The notes: generated by a model from the sequence alone, not told the origin. Counted from the first letter of the stretch, positions 50,671-60,012 are shown. The stretch is DNA of 64,000 nt from Sphingomonas montanisoli (GCF_008274695.1 NZ_VTOU01000005.1:1-64000), one strand, 5' to 3'. Numbers and translations: made by a program.

Positions 50671-51411
50671 TTACGGCAAAGCGGGGTAGCCGCCGCCGAT
50701 GATGATCGTCTCCCCGGTGATGAAGCTCGCCTGATCGGAGCAGAAGAACAGGAAGGCGTTGACGATATCCTCGCGCCGCCCCTGCCGCTTGATCAGCTGC
50801 ATCTGGTTGATCAGCGCGTCGCGATGATGCTGGGGCAGTTCGGCCATCACAGATTCCGAATCCACCATGCCCGGTGCGATGCCGACGACGCGGATATTGT
50901 CGGGCGCCAGTTCCCCCGCCATCGCCGAAGTCAGGCCACGCACCGCCAGTTTCGACACGCCATAGGCGCTCAGCCCGATATAGGCATTGATGCTGGCGAG
51001 ATTGACGACCACGCCCCCGCCCCGCCGCTGCATGGACGGTTGCGCCGCCGCGACCGCATTGACGATGCCGACGACATTGACGTCGAGCATGTCGCGCCAC
51101 TTCGCGATATCGAGCTTCAGCGTCGGCTGCCCATAAGTAAAATTGTGGAGCGCCGCGCAGTTGATCAGGACATCGACCCCGCCGAACGCCGCATCCGCCG
51201 CCGCGACGCACGCATCGATCGCCTCACGATCGCGCACGTCCACCCGCACCGCGATCGCACGCCCCAGATCGGCGGCCAGCGCCGTCGCCCGGTCGATATC
51301 GAGATCGGCGATCACCGCCGCCGCCCCTTCCTGAACGAAGCCGCGCGCCGCCGCCTCGCCAATGCCCTGCGCGCCACCCGTGATCATCACGGTCTTGCCC
51401 GAATATCGCAT
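50671..51411 (-). CDS. Short-chain dehydrogenase/reductase
   Basis: The 246-residue SDR has the cofactor motif VMITGGAQGIGEAAA, an NCA variant in VDVLINCAALHNF (instead of NNAG), the catalytic Ser in VVNLASINAYIG, and Tyr-Lys in YGVSKLAVRGLTSAMA. It ends GETIIIGGGYPALP, a truncated form of the usual VDGG segment. Cyclohexanol- or 3-hydroxybutyrate-dehydrogenase-like activity is possible; the substrate is unknown. The ATG at 51411 is favoured because GAGGAGGGG ends just upstream; the GTG one codon earlier is less likely. Confidence 0.9.
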   Translation of the reverse strand: MRYSGKTVMITGGAQGIGEAAARGFVQEGAAAVIADLDIDRATALAADLGRAIAVRVDVRDREAIDACVAAADAAFGGVDVLINCAALHNFTYGQPTLKLDIAKWRDMLDVNVVGIVNAVAAAQPSMQRRGGGVVVNLASINAYIGLSAYGVSKLAVRGLTSAMAGELAPDNIRVVGIAPGMVDSESVMAELPQHHRDALINQMQLIKRQGRREDIVNAFLFFCSDQASFITGETIIIGGGYPALP

Positions 51412-51468
51412 CACCCCTCCTCGGCCTTTATAACCGAGACATCATCGTTTTTCTGCCGAACGGCAAGA

Positions 51469-52221
51469 TCAGGAGGTGGTGCGCGTCGCGCTTTCGATCG
51501 GGCGGGCGTTTCGCGGCGCCTTGAGCCACGCCTCGACGGCGCCGGTCCAGACGGCATAACCACGCGCGTTCATGTGGAGGCCGTCGAGGCCGAACAGGCC
51601 CGCGTCAGGCTTGCCTTCCTTGGTCAGCATCGCGCTCGCGACATCAAGATAGTCGAAGCCCGCGGCCTGCCCTGCCCGCGCGGCCATCGCGCGGTTGACC
51701 TCGACCATCTCGTCCCAAAGCTCCCAGCGGCTCGGGCTGGGCTTCATCGACAGATAGACGATGCGAGCATTGGGCTCGTCCGCGCGAATACGGGCCAGCA
51801 GCTTGCTGACATCACGGATGACCTGCACGGGTTCGGCGCCGGCGGCGATGTCATTCTCACCGACATAAACGACGACGGTGGCCGGATCGTGATCCCCCAC
51901 CACCTGTTCGTAATAATGGAGTACGTCGGGCGTCGTCGCGCCGCCGAAGCCGCGGTTGAGCGCGGTATGGCTGGGGAAGCTGTGCGAGATATCCCACAGG
52001 CGGATGCTCGAACTACCGACGAACATCGTCTCGTCGGCCATCGCATCGAACTGGGCATCGGCGCGCTCGAACGCTTTGATCTCGGTCGCAAAACGCGCGA
52101 AGGGATCGGCAGGCGGCGAAATCGTGATGCCAGGCGCGGGCGGCACATCGGGAGCGGCGGCCTGCGCAGCCACCGTCATCAGTCCTGCAATCGCCAGCCC
52201 TGCAAGAAGCCGCTCGATCAT
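51469..52221 (-). CDS. Exported SGNH/GDSL hydrolase
   Basis: The 250-residue protein has a signal peptide (RLLAGLAIAGLMTVAAQAAA). The four SGNH blocks are visible: TMFVGSSSIRLWDI with the nucleophilic Ser, LNRGFGGATTPDV with Gly, VVYVGENDIAAGAEP with Asn, and FGLDGLHMNARGY with the Asp-x-x-His pair. It should hydrolyse ester or acetyl bonds in the periplasm; the closest pattern is the GDSL-like lysophospholipase/sialate-esterase group. I chose the ATG at 52221, which follows GTGAGG and begins the signal peptide; 25 extra codons are open upstream. Confidence 0.88.
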   Translation of the reverse strand: MIERLLAGLAIAGLMTVAAQAAAPDVPPAPGITISPPADPFARFATEIKAFERADAQFDAMADETMFVGSSSIRLWDISHSFPSHTALNRGFGGATTPDVLHYYEQVVGDHDPATVVVYVGENDIAAGAEPVQVIRDVSKLLARIRADEPNARIVYLSMKPSPSRWELWDEMVEVNRAMAARAGQAAGFDYLDVASAMLTKEGKPDAGLFGLDGLHMNARGYAVWTGAVEAWLKAPRNARPIESATRTTS

Positions 52222-52301
52222 CGCCTCACCCTGTTGGATGTTGGGCTTATAGCGGGTTTCGAAGGTTGAAACAGTATCGTCGTGAACACTTCCCAACCCT
52301 C

Positions 52302-52426
52302 AATCCTCCCCCGGCCAGAGGAGGTGGCGCCGAAGGCGACGGAGGGGGAGGACACGAAACGCTAGTTGGTCTTCGCCCTCCCCCTCCGTCAGCTAAAGCT
52401 GACACCTCCCCTGGCGGGGGAGGATT
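52302..52426. repeat. Long palindromic repeat between esterase and smc
   Basis: Outer arms AATCCTCCCCCGGCCAGAGG (starting 52302) and its near complement ending 52426 form about 24 pairs with few mismatches. Inner arms GACGGAGGGGGAGG and CCTCCCCCTCCGTC also pair. It fills the gap after the smc stop and can act as a terminator for smc. It shares the AATCCTCC arm with the small palindrome at 27018-27043. Confidence 0.8.
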
Positions 52427-52432
52427 GCGTGG

Positions 52433-55400
52433 CTACTCCGCCGCCAGCAGTTGCTCGGCGCCGCCCAAATCGACCGACACGAGGCGACTAACCCCGCGTT
52501 CGACCATCGTCACCCCGAACAGGCGGTGCATGCGGCTCATCGTCACCGCATTGTGGGTGACGATCAGGTAGCGGGTGTCGGTTTCCTGCGTCATCGCGAT
52601 CAGCAGGTCACAGAAGCGCTCAATATTGGCGTCGTCGAGCGGCGCATCGACCTCGTCAAGGACGCAGATCGGCGCGGGATTGGTGAGGAACAGGGCGAAG
52701 ATCAAGGCAACCGCGGTCAGCGCCTGCTCACCGCCCGACAGCAAGGTCAGCGAGCCGAGCTTCTTGCCTGGCGGCTGCGCCATGATCTCGAGGCCGGCCT
52801 CAAGTGGATCATCGCTGTCGATCAAAGCCAGATGCGCCTCGCCGCCCGCGAACAGAGTCGTGAACAGGCGACGAAAATGCTGGTCGACCGCTTCGAACGC
52901 GGCAAGCAGGCGGGTGCGGCCCTCGCGGTTGAGGCTGCCAATCGATCCGCGCAGGCGATGGATGGCTTCCTGCAATTCGTCGCGCTCGACCGCGCTCGTG
53001 GCCTGAGTGGCTTCGAGTTCGGCGAGTTCGGTTTCGGCGACGAGATTGACCGGGCCGATCCGCTCGCGGTCGAGCGTCAGCCGGTCGAGTCGCGCGGATT
53101 CGGTTGGGCCGTCGGCGACATCGGAGCTCGCAAAGCCCAGCTTTTCGGGGAGGACAGGCGCGGGGCATTCGAAGCGCTCGCCCGAAATGCGGCCCATCTC
53201 GACCCGGCGCAGCTCCTGATTTTCGGCGCGTGCCTGCGCGCCCGCGCGCTGTTCGCGCGCTTCGGCAAGGCGTTCGCCCGCCTGCGCGGCCGCGGCTTCG
53301 GACGTGCGCAGCTGCGCATCCGCCGCACGCTCCGCTTCGGCAGTATTTTTATAGGCTTGCTCGGCGTTGCTCGAATCCGATCGAAGCTTTTCGATCAGGC
53401 CGTTCAACGCTTCGGGTCGTCCTTCCAGGCTCCTGCTCTCGGTCTCGATCGCGGTGGCGCGGGCGTCCATTTCGGCAATCCGGCCGGCGGCATCGCCCGC
53501 GCGCGCCTTCCAGCTTTTCGCCTCGGCGCGCGCCGCCTGCTGGCGCTGGGCGTCGGCCGACGCCGCCTGCGCGATCGTCATCGATGCGCCCCGCGCTTCG
53601 AACAGAGTCGACCGCGCAGCCTCCGCACCGGCACGCAAACGCTCCGCCTCGGCGCGCGACTTTTCGCCGTCCGGCAGCGCCAGCATCGCGGCCATCGCGG
53701 CCTCGACCGCCTGCCCTGCCTCGCTGGCTTCCGCCTTCGCACGCCCCTCTCGGTCACCAAGCGCCGAACGTTGGGCGGCGAGGCGCTCGATCGCGGCCGT
53801 CGCCTGATCCTCGTCACGGATCGCACCGCGCTGGGCATTTTCGGCGCGCGACAGATCGGCGCGGCCTGCATCGATTGCGGTCTTTGCTGCGCCGATCTTC
53901 CCGCCCGCCGCAGCCAGCGCAGCCTGCGCGGATTCCAGCGCCTCGCGCGCGGCCGGAAGCGCGGCGTTGAGTTCATCGAGACGGTTGATCCGCAGCAGCC
54001 TCTCGGCCGCCGCCGCGCCCGCCTCCAGCGCGACAAAACCGTCCCATCGGCGCATCTTCCCGTCGCGCGTGACGAGCCGCTGGCCGGTCGCGAGAGACAT
54101 CGCGCCGTCATCTGTATCGACGACGCCGATCTGCGAGAGCCGGCGCGCCAGTTCGGCCGGTGCCGCAACGTGCGTGGCAAGCGGATCGACACCGGCAGGC
54201 AGCGCCGGATCATCGGCAGCATCTGCACCGATCCAGCGCAAAGCCCCTTCCCCCCCGACAGGTGCTTCGAGGTCGTCGCCCAGCGCGGCCGCGAGCGCAT
54301 GTTCGTAGCCCGGATCAACGCGCAGGCGATCGAGAACGCGATGCCCGCCGCCGCCCGAACCCAATGCTTTCTCCAAAGAGCGCGCTTCGGATTCGAGCGT
54401 TGCGAGGCCCGCTCGCGCGGCGCCGCCAACTTCCTCGGCTGTATCGCGCTCGGCAGCGGCCGTGGCGCGGGCTTCCTCGCCCTGTGCCACGGCCGCGAGG
54501 GCGGCAGCGATGGCGCGTTCGGACGACTGGCGCGCTTCGATCGCGGCGTCACGGCGCGCGATGAGCGGCGCTTCGCCACCAAGCCCTTCGATCTCACGCA
54601 ACACCCGGTTCAGTTCGGCCTGCGCGCGATCGTGACGCGCGCGCATCGCGGCGACATTTGCCTGGGCGACGCGCAGATCGGCCTGTTCGGCGGCGTGCGC
54701 GGCCTGCGCCTTGGCGACCGCGAGCTCGGCCTCACGCGCCATCGCCTCGGCATCACGGACCTGCGCATCGACCGATGCCTGCCGCGCGTGCGATTCGGCG
54801 AGCCGCTGGGTCAGCGTCTTGTCCTCCTCGGCGAGCGCCGAGAGCGCGGCGGCCGCATCGATCGCGAGCCGGTCCTCACGCGCCCGATCGCGCGCCAGCG
54901 TTTCGCGCTGCTGCCCGATCTCGGCGATCCGCCGCACCACGCCGTCGCGCTCGCCTGACAGTGAAGCGAGCCGATGCGCGAGTTCGGTCGACCGATCGCG
55001 CGCCGCCTGTGCCGCCGCCCGCGCATCGGCAACTGCGGTCACGGCCAACGCCTGCTTTGCGGCAGTATCGCGCTGGGCCTCCGCAGCCTCGGTGACTTTG
55101 GCCTCGGCTGCCTGCGCTTCCTTCTTCGCCGCCTCAGCCGCCGCCGCCGCGTCGCGCCACCGCGAGAAGATGAGCCGCCCTTCGGCGAGCCGGATTTGCT
55201 CACTCAACGCGCGATAGCGTTCCGCCTGCCGCGCCTGCCGCCGCAGGGTGGACGTCCGCGCCTCCATGTCGGACAATATTTCGTCGAGCCGCGCGAGGTT
55301 CGTCTCGGTCGCGCGCAATTTCTGCTCGGCATCCTTGCGGCGGACGTGAAGGCCGGCGATGCCTGCCGCCTCCTCAAGCATCTGGCGCCGCTCATGCGGC

Positions 55401-55855
55401 TTGGCGGCGATGACGGCGGCAATGCGCCCCTGACTGACGAGAGCTGGCGAATGCGCGCCGGTCGCGGCGTCGGCGAACATCAGGCCGACATCCTTCGCGC
55501 GCACGTCGCGCCCGTTCATGCGATAGGCGGAACCCGCGCCACGCTCGATCCGGCGGGTGACCTCGACCTCGCGATCCTGGTCGTCGGTCGCGTCGGGGCG
55601 TTCTGTGAAGATCGTGACTTCGGCAAAATCGCGCGACGGGCGGGTCGCCGTGCCCGCGAAGATCACATCTTCCATGCCGCCGCCGCGCAGCGACTTGGGG
55701 CTCGCCTCCCCCATCACCCACCGAATGGCTTCGAGCAGGTTGGATTTGCCGCAGCCATTGGGGCCGACGATACCCGTCAGCCCGCGTTCGATGATCAGCT
55801 CGGCCGGCTCGACGAAGCTCTTGAAACCCGAAAGGCGAAGCTTCCTGATCCTCAT
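52433..55855 (-). CDS. smc: Chromosome segregation protein SMC
   Basis: The 1140-residue ATPase has Walker A (GIVGPNGCGKSNLLEAI, about residues 28-44), a Q-loop region, a first long coiled coil (about 170-490), a Gly-rich hinge around 500-630 (GYEHALAAALGDDLEAPV), and a second coiled coil. A C-terminal head follows with the signature TLLSGGEQALTAVALIF and Walker B PICVLDEVDAPLDDANI. It compacts and segregates chromosomes with ScpA and ScpB, which are not in this window. Length agrees with alphaproteobacterial SMC. DsbA-like, DUF721 and mutY genes are upstream, the usual sphingomonad order. Confidence 0.97.
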   Translation of the reverse strand: MRIRKLRLSGFKSFVEPAELIIERGLTGIVGPNGCGKSNLLEAIRWVMGEASPKSLRGGGMEDVIFAGTATRPSRDFAEVTIFTERPDATDDQDREVEVTRRIERGAGSAYRMNGRDVRAKDVGLMFADAATGAHSPALVSQGRIAAVIAAKPHERRQMLEEAAGIAGLHVRRKDAEQKLRATETNLARLDEILSDMEARTSTLRRQARQAERYRALSEQIRLAEGRLIFSRWRDAAAAAEAAKKEAQAAEAKVTEAAEAQRDTAAKQALAVTAVADARAAAQAARDRSTELAHRLASLSGERDGVVRRIAEIGQQRETLARDRAREDRLAIDAAAALSALAEEDKTLTQRLAESHARQASVDAQVRDAEAMAREAELAVAKAQAAHAAEQADLRVAQANVAAMRARHDRAQAELNRVLREIEGLGGEAPLIARRDAAIEARQSSERAIAAALAAVAQGEEARATAAAERDTAEEVGGAARAGLATLESEARSLEKALGSGGGGHRVLDRLRVDPGYEHALAAALGDDLEAPVGGEGALRWIGADAADDPALPAGVDPLATHVAAPAELARRLSQIGVVDTDDGAMSLATGQRLVTRDGKMRRWDGFVALEAGAAAAERLLRINRLDELNAALPAAREALESAQAALAAAGGKIGAAKTAIDAGRADLSRAENAQRGAIRDEDQATAAIERLAAQRSALGDREGRAKAEASEAGQAVEAAMAAMLALPDGEKSRAEAERLRAGAEAARSTLFEARGASMTIAQAASADAQRQQAARAEAKSWKARAGDAAGRIAEMDARATAIETESRSLEGRPEALNGLIEKLRSDSSNAEQAYKNTAEAERAADAQLRTSEAAAAQAGERLAEAREQRAGAQARAENQELRRVEMGRISGERFECPAPVLPEKLGFASSDVADGPTESARLDRLTLDRERIGPVNLVAETELAELEATQATSAVERDELQEAIHRLRGSIGSLNREGRTRLLAAFEAVDQHFRRLFTTLFAGGEAHLALIDSDDPLEAGLEIMAQPPGKKLGSLTLLSGGEQALTAVALIFALFLTNPAPICVLDEVDAPLDDANIERFCDLLIAMTQETDTRYLIVTHNAVTMSRMHRLFGVTMVERGVSRLVSVDLGGAEQLLAAE

Positions 55856-55876
55856 CGCGGCCGGTCTGGCGTCTCC

Positions 55877-56629
55877 TTAGCGGGCCGCTGCGCGCAGCTT
55901 GGGTTCAAGGCCGGGCCAGTCATAGACCTGGTCCTGCTTCACCCCGTTGATGAAGAAGCTGGGCGTGCCATCGACCTTGTCGGTGTTCACGCCATAATCG
56001 CGGATCTTGAGCAGTTCATCGAGCGCCTTCTTGTCGGTGAGGCAGCCGTTGATCTTGTCCGCGGGTACGCCGTGCGTCTTGAAGAACTCGTCGAGGCCGG
56101 TGAGCGTCACCAGTTGCTCGAACTGCTGGCCCTGCGGCAGCGTGCCGAGCTGGCGCAGCTTAGCTTCGTCGACCGAGTTGAACTTGCCGATCCATTGGGT
56201 CTGGCTGGCGTAAAGCTGATCGACCATCGCAAAGAACGGCTCCGGCCCCTGGCAGCGAGCGACCAGGGTGGCCGCGACGTCGAGCGGGTTCATCACGAAG
56301 TTTCGATATTCCCAGCTGACCTTGCCGGTCTTCACGAATTCGTTGCGCAGCGGCTCGCCCGCCGCCTTGGTGAAGTCGCGGCAGTGCGGGCAGGTGATCG
56401 ACGCATATTCGACCAGTTTCACCGGCGCGTCGGGATTGCCCATGCGGAAGCCGCCTTCGGGAGTCTTGGCCGTGGTGAGCGTCCAATCCTGGCCAGAATA
56501 CGGCGCTGCTGCCGACGCTGCGGGGGCGGTGGCGTTGCCGAGCGGCGCCTGCGCCTCATCGGCCTTCTTCTGGCAAGCTGCCGTCGCCAGCGCCAGAACC
56601 ATCGCCGTCGCGGCCAGATACGTCTTCAT
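55877..56629 (-). CDS. DsbA-family thioredoxin-fold lipoprotein
   Basis: The 250-residue protein starts MKTYLAATAMVLALATAACQ, a lipoprotein signal with lipobox TAAC at Cys19. A linker leads to a DsbA-like domain with the redox motif CPHC in LVEYASITCPHCRDFTKAAG and the cis-Pro region VDGTPSFFINGV near the end. It should oxidise or isomerise disulfides in the envelope, anchored to a membrane. The ATG at 56629 is preferred because the frame upstream lacks signal-like character. It lies 76 bases after a second DsbA-like gene, a tandem pair. Confidence 0.9.
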   Translation of the reverse strand: MKTYLAATAMVLALATAACQKKADEAQAPLGNATAPAASAAAPYSGQDWTLTTAKTPEGGFRMGNPDAPVKLVEYASITCPHCRDFTKAAGEPLRNEFVKTGKVSWEYRNFVMNPLDVAATLVARCQGPEPFFAMVDQLYASQTQWIGKFNSVDEAKLRQLGTLPQGQQFEQLVTLTGLDEFFKTHGVPADKINGCLTDKKALDELLKIRDYGVNTDKVDGTPSFFINGVKQDQVYDWPGLEPKLRAAAR

Positions 56630-56705
56630 CGCTACATCAACTCCAGGGGAACGCGAATATCGTGGGACAGGTGTAAACGCCCGCGCGAAGCGTGCAAGAG
56701 TGGGC

Positions 56706-57413
56706 TTAGCCGAGCGCGGCCTTGATCTTCGCTTCGAGCGCAGACCAACTGGCGATCGATCCGAGCATTTCGCCATTCAGCCGAAAGGCGGGCGTGCCGG
56801 GGATCGATTCCTTATTCCACGCGCGATCGGCCATGTCCTCCAGCGCCTTCTGCCCCTTGGGATCGGCCAGACAGGCATTGAAGCGCGCCGGCGCCATGCC
56901 GCGCTTGGCGAAATAGCTGTCGAAGCCCGCAGCCTTGGCGACGAACTGCATCTTGGCGGCCGGCGCCATGGTTTCGAAGGCGGGATCGTTCGACGCCGCC
57001 ATCGCCTTTTCGAACCAAACGGCCTGCGTCGCGAACAGCCCCTCGATCGACGGCAGATAGGCGTTACGCGGCTGGCAGCGGATCAGCATCGATCCGGCAA
57101 AGTCATAGCCATCGCGCACCGCGTGGCGGATTTCCAGGCTGACCAGCCCCTTGGCGATATAGTCGCGCTTAAGCGGCGCCATCGCCTCCCCCGCCATATG
57201 CGCGCAATGCGGGCAGGTGAGCGACAGATATTCGACCAGCTTCACCTTCGCCGCCGGATTGCCGATCACATAGGCGCCCTCGGGCGTTATGTTGACCGTA
57301 TCGACCCAGTTCGCCGCTTTGGCGGGAGCAGGCTTCTTCGCCACCGTCGCGGCGGTGGAGGCCGCCGGCAGCAGCGCCAGGAGCAGGATGCCCGCGATCA
57401 GCCGCTTCTTCAC
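56706..57413 (-). CDS. DsbA-family thiol oxidoreductase
   Basis: The 235-residue protein has a signal peptide (MKKRLIAGILLLALLPAAST) and a thioredoxin-fold domain with CPHC in LVEYLSLTCPHCAHMAGEAM. The cis-Pro loop is SIPGTPAFRLNGEML. It is a soluble periplasmic disulfide oxidoreductase of the DsbA/DsbG type. Its ATG overlaps the stop of the DUF721 gene by four bases, so they are coupled. Sequence differs enough from the neighbouring lipoprotein paralogue that the two probably act on different clients. The multiheme cytochromes in this window, with many Cys pairs, are possible clients, as in cytochrome c maturation, but that is inference. Confidence 0.92.
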   Translation of the reverse strand: MKKRLIAGILLLALLPAASTAATVAKKPAPAKAANWVDTVNITPEGAYVIGNPAAKVKLVEYLSLTCPHCAHMAGEAMAPLKRDYIAKGLVSLEIRHAVRDGYDFAGSMLIRCQPRNAYLPSIEGLFATQAVWFEKAMAASNDPAFETMAPAAKMQFVAKAAGFDSYFAKRGMAPARFNACLADPKGQKALEDMADRAWNKESIPGTPAFRLNGEMLGSIASWSALEAKIKAALG

Positions 57414-58012
57414 TTGGCCTCGTCTCCTTTGATCGCTTCGCCCTTATCGATGATCGGTGCGCCTGTCGTCGCCGACAATGCGCCCGCAAGCGATGCGAGG
57501 CATGCGCGCAGTTCGGGGTCGCCCACGGTTCGCAGACTGTCGCCCAGGTCGATGGCGGCGGGCTGGATACCCGGAATACGCAGCGATGGCGGTGCCTTGC
57601 GAATGGCGGCGGGCGGCACGCCCTGCCGGATCGCGACGCGAGCGACGGCCGCATAGCCGAAAAAGCGATTCACCCGCTCCATGATCTCGGGCAGCACATG
57701 CTGCATCATCGGCCCATGCGCGCCCTGCACCTCCAGCGTCAGCATTCCGCCGTCGCGCTTGCCCTGCGGGAAACGGATCGATTCGGGGGTGGAGACGGCG
57801 GCGTAGCGCGGGCCGACGATCTCGGCCCAACGGCTGACGACCGAGCTCTGAACGAATCCGAACCGGCGAAACGCCGCGCGGCCGACGTCAGGCAGCATGT
57901 CCGCCACCGAACGCGCAGCCCCGCCGCGCGGGCGTTCATACACCTTGGCCGCCGGTTTAGCCGCCTTGGTTTTCGCCTTCGCAGGCTTTTGCACGCCGTC
58001 CGTTTCGCTCAT
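57410..58012 (-). CDS. DUF721 (DciA-like) protein
   Basis: The 200-residue protein starts with a Lys/Ala-rich flexible part (KPAKAKTKAAKPAAKV) followed by the DUF721 core. The core runs from SVADMLPDVGRAAFRRFGFV through SSVVSRWAEIVGPRYAAVST to GMLTLEVQGAHGPMMQHVLP. DUF721/DciA proteins are bacterial partners of the replicative helicase DnaB; the alphaproteobacterial forms share the KH-like core. The C-terminal 70 residues are less conserved. I chose the ATG at 58012, just 25 bases from the divergent mutY start, because the frame upstream overlaps mutY. Confidence 0.8.
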   Translation of the reverse strand: MSETDGVQKPAKAKTKAAKPAAKVYERPRGGAARSVADMLPDVGRAAFRRFGFVQSSVVSRWAEIVGPRYAAVSTPESIRFPQGKRDGGMLTLEVQGAHGPMMQHVLPEIMERVNRFFGYAAVARVAIRQGVPPAAIRKAPPSLRIPGIQPAAIDLGDSLRTVGDPELRACLASLAGALSATTGAPIIDKGEAIKGDEAK

Positions 58013-58037
58013 GGGGCGTCCATGCCATAGGCGGGCT

Positions 58038-59084
58038 ATGTTCGTCGATGCCCCGGCACAGGTCGCCGCCAAATTGCTGGACTGGTACGATGTCCACGCG
58101 CGCGCCCTGCCGTGGCGCGCGCCGCCTGGCACCGCGCGGACCGAACCCTATCGCGTCTGGCTGTCCGAAATCATGCTCCAGCAGACGACGGTCGCGGCGG
58201 TGCGCGGTTATTTCGCCAAGTTTACCGAACGTTGGCCGACCGTCGATACGCTGGCCAATGCCGACGATGCCGATGTGATGGCCGCCTGGGCGGGCCTCGG
58301 CTATTATGCCCGCGCCCGCAACCTGATCGCCTGCGCGCGCGCCGTCGCCCGCGATCATGGCGGATCATTCCCCGATAGCGAGGCGGGTCTGCGCACCCTG
58401 CCCGGCATCGGCGACTATAGCGCCGCCGCGATCGCCGCGATCGCCTTCGGCCGGCGCGCCGTCGTGATCGACGCCAATGTCGAACGGGTCACGAGCCGCC
58501 TGTTCGCCTTCGCCGATCCCCTCCCCGCCGCGCGGCCGAGGCTGCGCGCACTGGTCGACACCATTACCCCCAACGATCGCGCGGGTGATTTCGCGCAGGC
58601 GATGATGGACCTCGGATCGGGCATCTGCACGCCCCGCAATCCGCAATGCCTGATCTGCCCCCTGCGCGATCCGTGCAAGGCGCGGGTGGCGGGCAATCCC
58701 GAAACCTATCCGGTCAAGGCCGCGAAGAAGCCCAAGCCCCAGCGCAAGGGCACCGCCTTCTGGATCGAGCATGAGGGCGATGTCCTGCTGGTGCGCCGGC
58801 CCGACAAGGGCATGCTCGGCGGAATGCGCGCCTTGCCGACGGGCCCATGGAGCGACGAGGATCCGGCGCTGACCGACGCGCCGGTCGACGCCGACTGGCG
58901 CGAGGCGGGCAGCGTCACCCACGTCTTCACCCATTTCGCGCTCGACCTGCGTGTCGTCGTCACGAAGCTGTCCGCCCGTCCTGACATATCGGGCGAATGG
59001 TGGCCGATCCCTTCCGTCGATACGGCAGGTCTGCCGACCCTCTTCGCACGGGCCGCCGCCCGCGCTATCGCCGGTTCGAAATAG
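58038..59084 (+). CDS. mutY: A/G-specific adenine glycosylase
   Basis: The 348-residue enzyme removes adenine opposite 8-oxoguanine. Catalytic Glu lies in VWLSEIMLQQTTVAAV, the helix-hairpin-helix in LRTLPGIGDYSAAAIAAIAF, the catalytic Asp in VVIDANVERVTSR, and the 4Fe-4S ligands in the C-x6-C-x2-C-x5-C segment CTPRNPQCLICPLRDPC. The C-terminal NUDIX-like 8-oxoG recognition domain is present (DVLLVRRPDKGMLGGMRALP). The ATG at 58038 fits the family start. It is divergent from the DUF721 gene and is followed after 14 bases by nudC. Confidence 0.96.
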   Translation: MFVDAPAQVAAKLLDWYDVHARALPWRAPPGTARTEPYRVWLSEIMLQQTTVAAVRGYFAKFTERWPTVDTLANADDADVMAAWAGLGYYARARNLIACARAVARDHGGSFPDSEAGLRTLPGIGDYSAAAIAAIAFGRRAVVIDANVERVTSRLFAFADPLPAARPRLRALVDTITPNDRAGDFAQAMMDLGSGICTPRNPQCLICPLRDPCKARVAGNPETYPVKAAKKPKPQRKGTAFWIEHEGDVLLVRRPDKGMLGGMRALPTGPWSDEDPALTDAPVDADWREAGSVTHVFTHFALDLRVVVTKLSARPDISGEWWPIPSVDTAGLPTLFARAAARAIAGSK

Positions 59085-59098
59085 GTAGAGGATAGTAG

Positions 59099-59992
59099 AT
59101 GGCCCGCTTCGCGCCCCCCGGCTTCACCGGCTCCCCCCTGGTCCGCATCGACAATGAGCGCGACAATCAGGCTTATCATGACGAACAGCTGGCCCGCGCC
59201 GACGCGAAGCTGCTGCGCCTGACCGGACTGGCGCCGGATGTTCTGGATGGCGGCCTGCTCGGCTGGGGTCCGGCGTCGGAAGTCGCGCCTGACGCAACCC
59301 TCGCCCTGCTCGGCCTGATCGACGGCGCTCCGCACTTCGTTCCGATCGATCCGGTGCAGGAAAATGGCGCGCAGCGCAGCGCGGCGATGTCAGCAGCGCT
59401 CGGCCAGCTCAAGGGCGACGAGGCGGCGACCTATGCGGTCGCCCGCTGCCTGATCGACTGGCATTCGCGCCACCAGTTCTGCCCACGTTGCGGCAAGCAT
59501 ACCCGCCCGATGCGATCGGGCTGGGCGCGGCTGTGCGACAAGGCTGCCGAAGGCTGCGGCTCCGAACATTTCCCGCGCACCGATCCGGTCGTAATCATGC
59601 TCGCCGAGTTCGAAGGCAAGATCCTGGTCGGCCGGCAGAAGCCGTGGCCGCAGCGCAATTATTCGGCGCTCGCGGGCTTCGTCGAGGTCGGCGAGTCGAT
59701 CGAGGAAGCCGTCGCGCGCGAACTGTTCGAGGAAGCGGGCGTGAAGGCCACCAACGTCCGCTACATCGCCAGCCAGCCCTGGCCCTTCCCTTCACAGCTG
59801 ATGATCGCCTGCATCGCCGAAGTCGAAAGCGCCGACCTCAACCTCGACACGCGCGAGATCGAGGCCGCAATCTGGGTCGACAAGGACGGCGTCGAAGCCG
59901 CCCTCCGCCGCGACGAAAGCGGCCCCTTCATGCCGCCCCCGCCCTTCGCGATCGCGAACACGCTGCTGAATGCCTGGGTGGCTGGGGCCTGA
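59099..59992 (+). CDS. nudC: NADH pyrophosphatase / NAD-RNA decapping hydrolase
   Basis: The 297-residue protein has the NudC arrangement: an N-terminal domain, then a zinc ribbon (FCPRCGKHTRPM and AEGCGSEHFPR), then the Nudix box GFVEVGESIEEAVARELFEE, then the family-specific SQPWPFPSQLM motif. The second Cys of the distal zinc pair appears altered, since CDKAAEGC replaces the usual closer CxxC arrangement. NudC hydrolyses NADH and removes NAD caps from RNA. It probably shares a transcript with mutY, 14 bases upstream. The palindromic repeat at 60013 lies just downstream. Confidence 0.93.
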   Translation: MARFAPPGFTGSPLVRIDNERDNQAYHDEQLARADAKLLRLTGLAPDVLDGGLLGWGPASEVAPDATLALLGLIDGAPHFVPIDPVQENGAQRSAAMSAALGQLKGDEAATYAVARCLIDWHSRHQFCPRCGKHTRPMRSGWARLCDKAAEGCGSEHFPRTDPVVIMLAEFEGKILVGRQKPWPQRNYSALAGFVEVGESIEEAVARELFEEAGVKATNVRYIASQPWPFPSQLMIACIAEVESADLNLDTREIEAAIWVDKDGVEAALRRDESGPFMPPPPFAIANTLLNAWVAGA

Positions 59993-60012
59993 CCCGCCCT
60001 CACCCCACACTC

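Noticed and set aside
52451-54958. An 835-codon open frame antisense to smc
   Set aside because: The Ala/Glu/Arg coiled coil of SMC produces long open antisense frames. No ribosome site or domain supports it.
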